From: Candidatus Nitrotoga sp. M5
GTDB lineage: Bacteria > Pseudomonadota > Gammaproteobacteria > Burkholderiales > Gallionellaceae
NCBI RefSeq assembly: GCF_927904885.1
Contig: NZ_CAKMNW010000009.1
Span: forward strand, 1 to 45,730
Direction of reading: 5' to 3'
DNA length: 45,730 nucleotides
A model generated the notes under the pieces. It had not been told where the DNA came from and made no database searches. It was given only the letters and a program-made list of their open reading frames with translations. Numbering within the stretch: the first letter of the stretch is position 1; each line of letters begins with the position of its first letter. A program made the position numbers and the translations under genes. Shown piece after piece: positions 36,518 through 45,435 of this stretch.

Positions 36518-36949
36518 ATGAGCTGTGAATTCTGTGAAACAACGAATGAAACACTGCTATGGCGCAGCGAACAATGTCGTGTAATGCTGGTTGAGGATGC
36601 TGATTATCCTGGATTCTGTCGCGTGATATGGAACCGTCACGTCAAGGAAATGACAGACTTAAATGTTGGCGAACAGCATGATTTGATGAGAGTGGTATTT
36701 GTCGTGGAAAGCGTGCTACGTGAAGTGATGCAGCCCGACAAAATCAACCTTGCCAGCCTCGGAAACATGACACCGCACTTGCACTGGCACGTCATTCCGC
36801 GCTACGTCCTCGACAAACATTTTCCCAATCCGATCTGGGGTACACCTCAACGTGCAGGCATTCAAAAGCTACCGTTAGATTGGCAGACTCGGTTTGCAAA
36901 GAGCATACGTCAACGACTTCAAAGTGATCAAAAAATATCTATTTCTTAG
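36518..36949 (+). CDS. HIT family protein
   Basis: A 143-residue histidine-triad protein with the catalytic motif H87-L-H89-W-H91 (PHLHWHVIPR). HIT proteins hydrolyse or transfer nucleotides from phosphoramidate, dinucleoside polyphosphate or similar substrates; the exact one here is unknown. The N-terminal CEFC and two further Cys could bind zinc. Its last four bases overlap the end of the convergent FGGY kinase gene. Confidence 0.92.
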   Translation: MSCEFCETTNETLLWRSEQCRVMLVEDADYPGFCRVIWNRHVKEMTDLNVGEQHDLMRVVFVVESVLREVMQPDKINLASLGNMTPHLHWHVIPRYVLDKHFPNPIWGTPQRAGIQKLPLDWQTRFAKSIRQRLQSDQKISIS

Positions 36950-38208
36950 GGCTTCACTAGTAATAATCCACGCTTGGCCAACAAGGCTGCTCCGACGGCA
37001 GATTCAGTATATTCAGCTACCGACAGTGGCACACCTAACATGCGTTCACGTATTTTTCTCCACACTTTATTTTTCGCTCCGCCGCCGACGGTGGTAACAG
37101 ATTTTAATGGGCTTGCACCAAGTTCAGCCAGCTTGGTGTAACCCGCCGCTTCGATGCGGCTCAAGCCTTGCAGTAGACCATGCAGAAAGAGTACGTCGTC
37201 CGCAGGGCGTGGGGTAAGGCGTGGCGCCAAAGTGGGATTGTTAATCGGAAAGCGTTCACCAAGCCGCGGCAACGGGTAGTAGTCCAGAGGGCTATTAGTG
37301 ACTGGATCAATGTGTTGGCTGAGTTCACCGATTTTCTGATCGTTAAAATATTGCCGCAACACACCGCCGCCCGCGTTGGATGCGCCACCCGCCAACCATA
37401 AATTTCCAAAGCGATGACTGTACACGCCATATTTTTCTGCTTCTACTCGTTGTTTAGAGAGTAGTTTGAGTACCATCGTGGTGCCTAGTGAAGTGACCGC
37501 TGAGCCGGGTTCATGCACGCCTGCGGCAATGAAAGCGGCGATACTGTCAGTAGTGCCCGCATGCACCATGCACGCTGGGTTAATCTTGAAATGCTGCGCC
37601 ACAAAGGAGCTGACGTTAGTAATACTTGCTCCGGGGGCGACAACTTGCGGCAGTAAATGGGCATGCGGCAAATGCATAATCCAATCCGGCCAGCACAGGC
37701 GTTCTGCATCGTAGCCGCTCTTAAGCGCATTGTGATAGTCGCTGACGCCGCCTAGCCCAGTAAGCAATGAAGCGAGCCAATCCGCCTGATGCAGAAAATA
37801 CGCTACGTTTGAAAGTTCGGTGTGCCTTGTTAGCCATAGAAACTTAGCTAATCCTGAGCTTGCGCTACAAGCAATGTGGCCAGGTGGAGCAAGCTGTTTT
37901 AGTTGCTCCGATTCTGCTCTTGCGTGATTATCGAAATAGAGCAAAGCGGGAGTAGTCGGTTCTAACTCTTTGTCACACAATAACACTGTGGCAGAAGTAG
38001 CAGCAATAGCGATGCTATGTAATTCAGCTGCAATCGTTGTGGGTAGGCGTTTAAGCAGTGTATGCAACGCATTGCGCCAAATCAGATGACTTTGTTTGGC
38101 TGTATTAGTGTAGGCGATAAAATCTTCATGAATAATAGTCTCGGCTTTGTCCACAACACAAACGCGTGCGCCGGATGTGCCAAAGTCCAGACCGAGATAA
38201 GATTCCAT
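36946..38208 (-). CDS. FGGY-family sugar kinase, D-ribulose kinase-like
   Basis: A 420-residue carbohydrate kinase of the FGGY family. The N-terminal phosphate loop GLDFGTSGAR, the domain II motif LGTTMVLK, AGGASNAGGG and the C-terminal VTTVGGGAKNKVWRKIRERMLGVPL are visible. The ATSATVLLCDKELEPTTPALLYFDNHA type of sequence resembles the plant/cyanobacterial D-ribulose kinase (xylulose-kinase-like 1) group more than classical xylulokinase. The substrate is inferred from that resemblance. ATG 38208 is preferred; the longer frame to 38256 needs a TTG. Confidence 0.88.
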   Translation of the reverse strand: MESYLGLDFGTSGARVCVVDKAETIIHEDFIAYTNTAKQSHLIWRNALHTLLKRLPTTIAAELHSIAIAATSATVLLCDKELEPTTPALLYFDNHARAESEQLKQLAPPGHIACSASSGLAKFLWLTRHTELSNVAYFLHQADWLASLLTGLGGVSDYHNALKSGYDAERLCWPDWIMHLPHAHLLPQVVAPGASITNVSSFVAQHFKINPACMVHAGTTDSIAAFIAAGVHEPGSAVTSLGTTMVLKLLSKQRVEAEKYGVYSHRFGNLWLAGGASNAGGGVLRQYFNDQKIGELSQHIDPVTNSPLDYYPLPRLGERFPINNPTLAPRLTPRPADDVLFLHGLLQGLSRIEAAGYTKLAELGASPLKSVTTVGGGAKNKVWRKIRERMLGVPLSVAEYTESAVGAALLAKRGLLLVKP

Positions 38209-38341
38209 GTGGGAAGTTAAGGGGCGACCGCGTAGTTCATAAGTGTCAGTTATCAAGACTAATTCAACTGATACTTAGAAAAGGATATGGTCTGGCCCCT
38301 TTTGGTGACTTTCGTTTACTTATTGATGTAATGTAGATTAT

Positions 38342-38890
38342 TTAAGATATCGATTTCTTTTCTGTTGGCTTATAACACTTGGCCCCATTCAAAATTTCCT
38401 CCTTGGCTTCCTTGACTCCGACCCAGCCATCTATCTTGACCCATTTGCCTGTTTCCAGGTCTTTATAGTGAGCAAAGAAATGCGAGATTTGTGAAGTTAT
38501 TAGTTCAGGCAAATCTTCATGCGATTCTATTTTGCTGTAAAGACTGCATAATTTGTCAACGGGCACAGCCAGTATCTTGCCATCCTCGCCAGCTTCGTCA
38601 GTCATTTTTAGCATGCCCAACGGTCTACAACGAACCACCACACCTATTACAAGCGGTACGGGTGAAATGACAAGCACATCTACAGGGTCTCCGTCTTCAG
38701 ACAACGTATGCGGAATATAACCATAGTTGCACGGATAATGCATCGCTGTGGACATGAAACGATCAACAAACATGGCACCGGTTTCCTTATCTATTTCGTA
38801 TTTAACAGGATCAGCATTCATAGGTATTTCTATGATTACGTTAAAATCGTTGGGAAGGTCGCGACCAGAATTTACTCGATCTAGATTCAT
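38342..38890 (-). CDS. ppa: Inorganic pyrophosphatase
   Basis: Family I pyrophosphatase: hydrolyses PPi and pulls biosynthetic reactions forward. The 182-residue protein has the signature [11 protein letters not shown] (65-75) with the metal-binding aspartates, and [19 protein letters not shown] near the N terminus. It stands alone on the minus strand, 133 bases upstream of the FGGY kinase. Confidence 0.97.
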   Translation of the reverse strand: MNLDRVNSGRDLPNDFNVIIEIPMNADPVKYEIDKETGAMFVDRFMSTAMHYPCNYGYIPHTLSEDGDPVDVLVISPVPLVIGVVVRCRPLGMLKMTDEAGEDGKILAVPVDKLCSLYSKIESHEDLPELITSQISHFFAHYKDLETGKWVKIDGWVGVKEAKEEILNGAKCYKPTEKKSIS

Positions 38891-39006
38891 TTCTATTCCT
38901 TGCTAAAATACTCCATTATACCTGTGAGTCCGACAGATCATCCAGCCTGAGCTTTGTCAAGACAGTTGCAATGTCTCAATTTCTCATCGGAGTATTCAAA
39001 ACATGC

Positions 39007-40152
39007 CTACTTGTCTATGTGTTTACACGTAGTAGGCACAATATAGCCGTCTGTGTACCATAGATAAAGCAATTCAAGTGTTTCCTGTGACAGGTTTACT
39101 GTGGAATCAAGCTGGCGCGTATCGGCGAGAGACCGTAATTCTCGATAAGCAGATTTACCGACGGCATGCGTCATACCATTAATGAAAACCTTACCACTGT
39201 GACACAACATTTGTGATTTCAAGGCTATCGCTACACCGCTGGTTTGTATCTTCTGTTCGAAGCGAGTGCGACTAAGTGGTTTAGGAGGTGGATCAAAAAA
39301 TATATGCGGCTTAGGTTCGCTTAGATAACTACCTAGGAAATTGGCAATGTCGGATTTAGTCCATTGCGTCCGCCGGATGATCTGCTCAACCTGACGTAGC
39401 ATATGCGTACCTATTTCTGAGGGATGGCGTTGAATTTTTAGATCCGGGTCGACGTACATACCGTCCAAGCAAACCTGATCCTGCAAATACACCAGAAACT
39501 GTTCTGCCAATTCCTGATGACTCGGGGTGCGGAAGCCAATGGAATATGTCATGCAATCACTTTCGGCAATGCCGTTATGAGCATAATGCGGTGGTAGGTA
39601 GAGCATGTCGCCTGGTGCTAGCACCCACTCTTGTTCCATCTGAAAGCGTTGTAAAATTCTCAATGGAGCGCCTTCCACCAGTGCATGATCCTGCTGTGCA
39701 GAAATTTGCCAGCGACGATGACCAGAACCCTGCAACAGAAACACATCATAAGAATCGAAATGCGCACCAACCCCCCCCCCTTTGGGGGCATAGCTCACCA
39801 TCAGATCATCCAAGCGTGCATGCGGAATAAAGCTAAAATTCTTTAAAAGCGCGGCTGCTGTTAGCAGGTGCTGATTCACTCCTTGCACTAGCACAGTCCA
39901 CTTACTCTTTCCTAAGCTATCAAACTTTGACGCTTTAAACGGACCATCTTGCATTTGCCACTGACCGTGCCGTTGAGTCACGAGGCGTGATTGCACATCC
40001 TCAGTGCAAGCTAAGTCGAACAACTGCAAGCGATCAAGTAACCCATTGAATTGCGGGAATGCTTGGCGAATAAGCAAGGGTTTTTTTTGCCAATAGTCGC
40101 TTAAAAACTCCTCTGCCGATAATCCACCTAACATGGTGAAGTTGGTTTTCAT
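39007..40152 (-). CDS. roxA: JmjC-type cupin oxygenase, RoxA (YcfD)-like ribosomal oxygenase
   Basis: A 2-oxoglutarate/Fe(II) oxygenase of 381 residues resembling E. coli YcfD/RoxA, which hydroxylates an arginine of ribosomal protein L16. The metal triad is H131-x-D133 (GAHFDSYDVFLLQ) and a C-terminal His in LPPHYAHNG (H189 or H192). The N terminus SAEEFLSDYWQKKPLLIRQAFP is typical, and the C-terminal winged-helix part is present. The codons K124-G125-G126-G127 contain an unbroken run of ten G's, a slippery tract. The target is inferred from homology only. Confidence 0.9.
   Translation of the reverse strand: MKTNFTMLGGLSAEEFLSDYWQKKPLLIRQAFPQFNGLLDRLQLFDLACTEDVQSRLVTQRHGQWQMQDGPFKASKFDSLGKSKWTVLVQGVNQHLLTAAALLKNFSFIPHARLDDLMVSYAPKGGGVGAHFDSYDVFLLQGSGHRRWQISAQQDHALVEGAPLRILQRFQMEQEWVLAPGDMLYLPPHYAHNGIAESDCMTYSIGFRTPSHQELAEQFLVYLQDQVCLDGMYVDPDLKIQRHPSEIGTHMLRQVEQIIRRTQWTKSDIANFLGSYLSEPKPHIFFDPPPKPLSRTRFEQKIQTSGVAIALKSQMLCHSGKVFINGMTHAVGKSAYRELRSLADTRQLDSTVNLSQETLELLYLWYTDGYIVPTTCKHIDK
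39771..39780. repeat. Homopolymer C10/G10 tract in roxA
   Basis: Ten consecutive C's on the plus strand (ten G's in the coding strand) encode three glycines just before the HxD metal motif. A change of one base by slippage would cut off the catalytic centre. Confidence 0.8.
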
Positions 40153-40461
40153 AATTCGTTCTCGTTCATAAACACCCGATTTTTCGCGCTGCCCGCTGAA
40201 TATTTTCGGTCAAACACCATAAGTCAAGCACTTAATTTCTTTATAAGTAGACGAATAAGCCACCTTGGTTCGTCCATCCCGATTTCAACATATCTGGATC
40301 GAATTTTTCCAGCGCAATAGTTGGTATTTTTAATTTCCCCGTTGTGACGCATTATCAATCTTGTGGCGACAGCTTGGCGAATAGTTTGAAGAGCTCGCTA
40401 GTATTGCTGACATCACGTAAGACTGGAAGTGCTCCAGCCCTTTCCCTGTATTGCGATTAAA
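40153..40461. other. Gene-free stretch upstream of roxA
   Basis: About 310 bases. A short minus-strand frame near 40365-40450 reads LPVLRDVSNTSELFKLFAK, which could be a fragment of an older gene, but it has no start and cannot be assigned. Confidence 0.35.
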
Positions 40462-40773
40462 CTAGGCACCTGTTTCAAAATTAAGATGTTGTCTTCGATT
40501 CTCGCACGAATAGGTGAGTTCTATTAAAGTATTCAGCTCGTTGCATGCAATCCGTTTTTGTTGTTGTGTCACAATATCATTCGCCGTGCGCAAGGTATGG
40601 CACACGTTACAGATGAGCTTGCGGTAATGCTCACGCAGTTTTGAGTCGAGTTTCAGTTGTGAGTCGACATGATAATCCATTGTCGGTGTTGCTTGAGCAG
40701 TCCGCAAAATAATCTCGCTTCGATGCACATAACACTTCGCACAGTATCCTTGACCTGTTTCCCTGAATGTCAT
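40462..40773 (-). CDS. Small Cys-rich hypothetical protein
   Basis: A 103-residue frame with two CxxC pairs, YCAKCYVHR (residues 10-18) and ICNVCHTLR (about 54-62). They could bind zinc as a ribbon; the second also reads CxxCH, but there is no signal peptide, so c-type haem attachment is unlikely. The rest is polar and Gln/Glu/Asn-rich. No family was recognised. It lies alone between roxA and slyD. Whether it is a real gene is not certain. Confidence 0.45.
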   Translation of the reverse strand: MTFRETGQGYCAKCYVHRSEIILRTAQATPTMDYHVDSQLKLDSKLREHYRKLICNVCHTLRTANDIVTQQQKRIACNELNTLIELTYSCENRRQHLNFETGA

Positions 40774-41234
40774 TCATCTACCCAGATGATTGCTTCAACA
40801 TGATGATCCAGGTACTTGGAAATGGCTTATAATGCTCTGTTAATTTCGTGATCTGGAAATGTCTAATATATACTTCAATTTAGCGTATTCGCTTCGCACT
40901 AAATTTGGATGTTTAAACAGTTGAGTGTTTGTACAATCAATTGCTTGACTAAAACCATACGCATTTCTATTAGGTTTTTTATCGATTAAGTTATATTTTC
41001 ATAATAGATCAATATGTTATGTTGATTGTCGATGGCTGATTAACATTGTGCCTACACCAACGCATACAAAAATATTTTCGTCCAAATTACGAGAATGCAA
41101 ATAAACATAACAAATATCAATCAAACGCTCCACATTTGTGATCGTCAAGCAAGCAAGTATGCGCCATACCTTAATATAGTGGTCACGCACACGGTAATGC
41201 CGATAAAATTCTCAATCTGATATAAGGAGTTAAA
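40774..41234. other. AT-rich stretch upstream of slyD
   Basis: About 460 AT-rich bases with no supportable gene. It must hold the slyD promoter; AAGGAG lies eight bases before the slyD ATG. Confidence 0.4.
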
Positions 41235-41720
41235 ATGAAAATTGCAAAAGATACTGTTGTATCGTTGCGCTATGAATTGTTTGATGCAAACGGCAGTCCG
41301 CTGGAAAAAACGGAAGATCCCATCAGCTACCTGCACGGAGGTTATGACGGCATATTCCCGACTGTGGAAGAAGCACTACAAGGTAAGGATGTCGGTGCTG
41401 AAATTAAAATTTCGATGGAACCAGATGATGCTTTTGGAGAGTATGAGCATGACTTGGTGCGCGTTGAGCCACGCAATTTGTTTCCGGATGAAATTGCCAT
41501 CGGCATGCAGTTCGAGGGGGGGGTAGAAGATGGTGACGACGACGATTACTCGCTCTACACTGTTGTGGATGTAACCGATACCGAAGTAACTGTAGATGGT
41601 AACCACCCTCTTGCTGGCAAAACGTTAAATTTTGCAGGTGTTGTTACCAATGTGCGTGCTGCTACTGCCGAAGAGCTGGAGCATGGCCATACGCATGACG
41701 AAGGTGGACATCACCACTAA
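41235..41720 (+). CDS. slyD: FKBP-type peptidyl-prolyl isomerase SlyD
   Basis: A folding helper and nickel-binding metallochaperone of 161 residues. It has the split FKBP domain (KDTVVSLRYELFDANG..., SYLHGGYDGIFPTVEEALQGKDVG) with an inserted IF domain, and ends in a His-rich metal-binding tail HGHTHDEGGHHH. The tail is shorter than in E. coli SlyD. A run of eight G's (41516-41523) encodes GG in the insert region. AAGGAG precedes the ATG. Confidence 0.95.
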   Translation: MKIAKDTVVSLRYELFDANGSPLEKTEDPISYLHGGYDGIFPTVEEALQGKDVGAEIKISMEPDDAFGEYEHDLVRVEPRNLFPDEIAIGMQFEGGVEDGDDDDYSLYTVVDVTDTEVTVDGNHPLAGKTLNFAGVVTNVRAATAEELEHGHTHDEGGHHH

Positions 41721-42222
41721 TGCAGGACTTTTCCAGATTATACTGTTGCTGTAACTCTTGCTTATTTGATGTGGCAGAAGGATTGTATTCATAAAAGTGC
41801 CCGATACTTCGCGGTAGAATAAGTTTGATTATCCTCGTTACAGCTCGGTAATTCGCACCGTGCGCTATTATGTTCATGACGTTGGGATACGTCACAGCTA
41901 GGCACAGGAAAGATATGTGTTCAAGGGTTAACATTTTTCGCTTCAGTTCTCTGTGTCAAACAGCCAAAATATCGAACGGGATTCGGTGTTTCTAAAGCGA
42001 GTTAGTCAACCCCGACTTTTTTGCTGATGGCTTGAAGACAAATTGAGGCAGAGCAAATGGCTCTTATGAAAATAACCTTGACAATATCTACTAAACAAGT
42101 GCAACATGACAGCTGGCGTTTGATTCAAAGTTTTTGCGATACTGGTTTTTTCCATGTGCAATCTTCGATTCAAATGGTTTCGCGGGGGAGTTTCCTCGTT
42201 TTTAGTTAAGGAAGTAATTCAC
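41721..42222 (+). promoter_or_regulatory. Long leader region of the cold-shock gene
   Basis: About 500 bases without a gene. TTGACA at 42078-42083 could be a -35 element (the -10 candidate CAACAT at 42102-42107 is weak), which would give a leader of over 100 bases, as in cspA-type genes whose leaders act as temperature-dependent structures. The structure was not modelled. Confidence 0.35.
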
Positions 42223-42426
42223 ATGGCAACTGGTACAGTAAAATGGTTTAACGACGCAAAAGGTTTTGGTTTTGTTACTCCTGATGATGGTAGCGAAGAT
42301 TTATTCGCGCACTTTTCAGCAATTAACATGAGCGGCTTTAAGTCTCTTCAAGAAGGTCAAAAAGTTACGTTTGACGTGACTCAAGGCCCTAAAGGTAAGC
42401 AAGCATCCAATATTCAAGCGCCTTAA
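42223..42426 (+). CDS. Cold-shock protein (CspA family)
   Basis: A 67-residue OB-fold nucleic-acid chaperone with RNP1 KGFGFVTP and RNP2 DLFAHFSAI. The ATG at 42223 is preceded by AAGGAAG, and it gives the canonical [17 protein letters not shown] start; the upstream frame from 42154 is not family-like. A strong terminator follows. Confidence 0.97.
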   Translation: MATGTVKWFNDAKGFGFVTPDDGSEDLFAHFSAINMSGFKSLQEGQKVTFDVTQGPKGKQASNIQAP

Positions 42427-42443
42427 CAGTTCTTGGTTGGACC

Positions 42444-42478
42444 AAAAAAGCCCAGCACGAAGGTGCTGGGCTTTTTTT
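42444..42478 (+). terminator. Cold-shock gene terminator
   Basis: GCCCAGCAC and GTGCTGGGC pair around GAAG, extended by six A-T pairs and followed by a T-run. A textbook intrinsic terminator, possibly also used by the convergent minus-strand pseudogene. Confidence 0.93.
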
Positions 42479-42599
42479 AGTTTTGAAAACTGACGCCTAC
42501 GAATTGACCTCTTATAGTATGAATTTGTGGTAGCCCACCTGCGCAGGCAGCAATAATAGTGGATTGCCATTTTTGCCAAGTGCACTTCTACAGTGCCTG

Positions 42600-44055
42600 A
42601 CTTATCGTATGAACTAAGTTGCAACATCTGTACGCCCCATGCCACGTCAAATCCTGTCACTTCGCTTGCTACTATACCCAAGCCGCCTTCGCAACGGCTG
42701 GCAGATAAATCCACATGTAGCCAAGGAATGTCATTGACAAAACGTTTAAGAAAGCGAGTGGCTAAGATGTGATCGGCCCCGCCGTCCAGCGTGCATTGCT
42801 TGATGTCAGCAACTTTTGAGTCCAGCGCAGCTTCAAAGTCGTCATCCAGCGGGAAGGCGCACAGGCGCTCGCCGCTTTGCTTTCCCACTCTGACCGCACG
42901 CTGCAACAGCTCCTCGCGAGTTCCCAATACGCCGCTGTAGCGCGCCTAAGGCTATGGCTATGCTGCCGGTTAGGGTGGCGAAGTCAATTATCAGATCTGG
43001 TTTGGCACGTGCCGCCAGCGTGAGTGTGTCAGCTAGTACCATACGACCTTCAGCATCGGCATGAATAATTTCAATGGTAGTGCCGTTCAGCGCTGTTACG
43101 ATATCGTTTTGTCTGTACGCTTTGGCGCTGATGTGGTTTTGCGCAATTGCCAGCAATCAATCAATATTTACTGGCAGCTTTCCCTGTGACGCTGTAAGCA
43201 AGATACCCAGCGCTACGGCCGACCCATTCATGGCTACGTGCATGCCATGCATATAGCGCGTTGGCTGCAGGATATGCCCACCGGTATCGAAGCAAATTCC
43301 CTTTCCTACCAACCCAACGGTTTGTTTGGTTTCCGGATGAGTGTAGCGCAGATGTACGATGGCGGCATCTTCGTCTGCGCTACCCTGCGCCACAGCCACA
43401 AAAGCACCCGCACCCAATTTACGCAATTCTTTAAGGTCAAACTCCATATGCTTCCAGCCATGTTGTTGCGCGAGTTTTTTTACCCGCGCCCGGTATAAAG
43501 CTGGAGTCAGTTCGTTAGGCGGAAGCACAGTCAGTTCGCGACATAGAATATTGCCTTCGGCTTGCGCCTTGAGTGATGCCAATGCTTGCTTGTCGGAAAA
43601 ACCAAATAGTTCAATTTTTCGCAGAGGCTTGCGTTTATCAATTTTCTTATGTTCCGGTAGCATGATGCCATTAACCCACGCACCATATACAGCCAGCTCT
43701 GCAGCCAGCTTGCGTTGCGCAGGCTCACCGATCACCACTATAGAAATGCTCTTCGACATTTCAGCCAGAAGCAATTGCCTGGCTTTGCGCACTTGTGTCT
43801 GGATGGTAAAGGTGTCCGTGGAAAAATCCAGCATCGCCCATGTTATCAACGCGCCATTAGCTGCATTGGCAGAAATTGGCGTGTTCGTCAGCTCATTCAC
43901 CTTAAGGTTGCGTTGCGCTAGCACTGTCTTATGTCTTAAGTATGTCCCTATGCGGCAAGTTGCGGGGTAGCGTTTTGGCTTTAGGTAGCAGAACCAACAG
44001 ATGGGTTAATCATATTCTTGGGCAGCGTCAGGGAAAGTGTAAGTTGTGCTAGCAT
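42600..44055 (-). pseudogene. Leucyl aminopeptidase (M17) pseudogene with four lesions
   Basis: The minus strand encodes an M17 metallopeptidase in pieces. From ATG 44055 (MLAQLTLSLTLPKNMIN) the frame breaks at 44003-44005, where an extra base in CCC shifts it; VLLPKAKTLPRNLPHRD follows. A second break at 43925-43938 is an exact 7-base tandem duplication (TGTCTTA twice). The main part (43157-43924) carries GKGICFDTGG, ends in PVNID and meets TGA at 43157-43159; the next frame has LAIAQNHISAKAY, HADAEGRMVLAD and DFATLTGS. A third shift near 42941-42946 leads to TREELLQRAVRVGKQSGERL...GGADHILA and EVTGFDVAWG. The metal site also seems altered (MHVAMNG where relatives keep Asp). thyA diverges from it. 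Confidence 0.85.
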
Positions 44056-44125
44056 TTGTTCCTCAATAAATTTTTTGCATTGTTTGGCATTATACAAACA
44101 GTCACAATCTATTCCCTGAATCTAT

Positions 44126-44920
44126 ATGCGCCAGTATTTATATTTGATGCAACATGTGCTAAATCATGGCACTAAGAAGAGCGACCGCACCGGTACCGGC
44201 ACCGTAAGTGTATTCGGTTATCAGATGCGCTTTAATCTGGAACATGGCTTTCCGCTGGTGACTACCAAAAAATGTCACATGAAATCTATCATCCATGAAT
44301 TGCTATGGTTTTTGAATGGCGATACCAACATCCGCTACCTTAAAGAAAATGAAGTCAGGATTTGGGATGAATGGGCGAACGAAGATGGCAACCTTGGTCC
44401 GGTGTATGGCAAACAATGGCGGTCGTGGGCAGCAAAGGATGGTCTCACCATTGACCAGATTTCAAATGTTATAGAGCAGATTAAATGTAATCCCGATTCA
44501 CGCCGTCTGATCGTTTCAGCCTGGAACGTAGGCGAGCTGGATCAAATGGCGCTCGCACCGTGCCATGTCCTATTTCAGTTCTATGTGTCTGATGGCAAAC
44601 TCTCCTGTCAACTGTATCAACGTAGCGCGGACATTTTCTTGGGTGTACCTTTCAATATCGCTTCTTACGCTTTGCTTACTTTGATGATGGCGCAAGTGTG
44701 CGGTTTGAAACCAGGCGATTTGGTGCATACGCTCGGCGATGCACATCTGTACCTCAACCATCTGGAACAGGCTGAGTTGCAATTGACGCGTGAGCCGCGA
44801 TCACTGCCAGCTATGCACATCAACTCAGAGGTGAAAAATATATTCGACTACAAGTTTGAGGATTTTATGCTAGAAGGTTATGACCCATACCCGGCGATTA
44901 AAGCCGCAGTGGCTGTATGA
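44126..44920 (+). CDS. thyA: Thymidylate synthase
   Basis: Methylates dUMP to dTMP with methylene-tetrahydrofolate. The 264-residue enzyme matches E. coli ThyA in length, with nucleophile C146 in [23 protein letters not shown] (21-31) and RRLIVSAWN. It overlaps folA by four bases (ATGA), giving the usual thyA-folA pair, since ThyA produces the dihydrofolate that FolA reduces. Confidence 0.98.
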   Translation: MRQYLYLMQHVLNHGTKKSDRTGTGTVSVFGYQMRFNLEHGFPLVTTKKCHMKSIIHELLWFLNGDTNIRYLKENEVRIWDEWANEDGNLGPVYGKQWRSWAAKDGLTIDQISNVIEQIKCNPDSRRLIVSAWNVGELDQMALAPCHVLFQFYVSDGKLSCQLYQRSADIFLGVPFNIASYALLTLMMAQVCGLKPGDLVHTLGDAHLYLNHLEQAELQLTREPRSLPAMHINSEVKNIFDYKFEDFMLEGYDPYPAIKAAVAV

Positions 44921-45435
44921 CAAATAACGCAAGAAGAAGAAAAAAGAGCAAGCTTGCGATCATTGTCGCAATGGCTCGGAATCACACTATTGGCATCAAC
45001 AACACTCTGCCATGGCGCATTCCGGCAGACCTCAAACACTTTAAATCGCTCACCATGGGGCATCATCTTATTATGGGGCGCAAGACATTCGATTCCATTG
45101 GCAAGCCGCTGCCTGGTCGGGTCAGCGTGGTGGTAACTCGCAATAGTGCATTAAATATTGAAGGCTGCGTTATGGCGCACTCGCTGGAAGATGCGATAAA
45201 TGCTTGTGAGGATGATGATGAAATTTTTATAGTAGGCGGTGCTGAACTCTACGCATTGGCCATGCCGTTTGTGGACACAATCTATCTTACCGAAATCATG
45301 CAAGACGTAGCAGGCGATGCTCATTTTCCAGAGTTTGACAGAACTCTATGGCAGGAATTGGCACGTGAGGGATGCAGGCAGGAAACTCCCCAGGCACTGG
45401 AATATAATTTTGTTACGTATGGCAGGAAATCATAA
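44917..45435 (+). CDS. folA: Dihydrofolate reductase
   Basis: Regenerates tetrahydrofolate from dihydrofolate with NADPH. The 172-residue protein has [27 protein letters not shown] with the catalytic Asp (D38 here, D27 in E. coli), [16 protein letters not shown] and [13 protein letters not shown] basic N-terminal extension ([12 protein letters not shown]) precedes the usual start; translation is coupled to thyA through the ATGA overlap. Confidence 0.97.
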   Translation: MTNNARRRKKSKLAIIVAMARNHTIGINNTLPWRIPADLKHFKSLTMGHHLIMGRKTFDSIGKPLPGRVSVVVTRNSALNIEGCVMAHSLEDAINACEDDDEIFIVGGAELYALAMPFVDTIYLTEIMQDVAGDAHFPEFDRTLWQELAREGCRQETPQALEYNFVTYGRKS

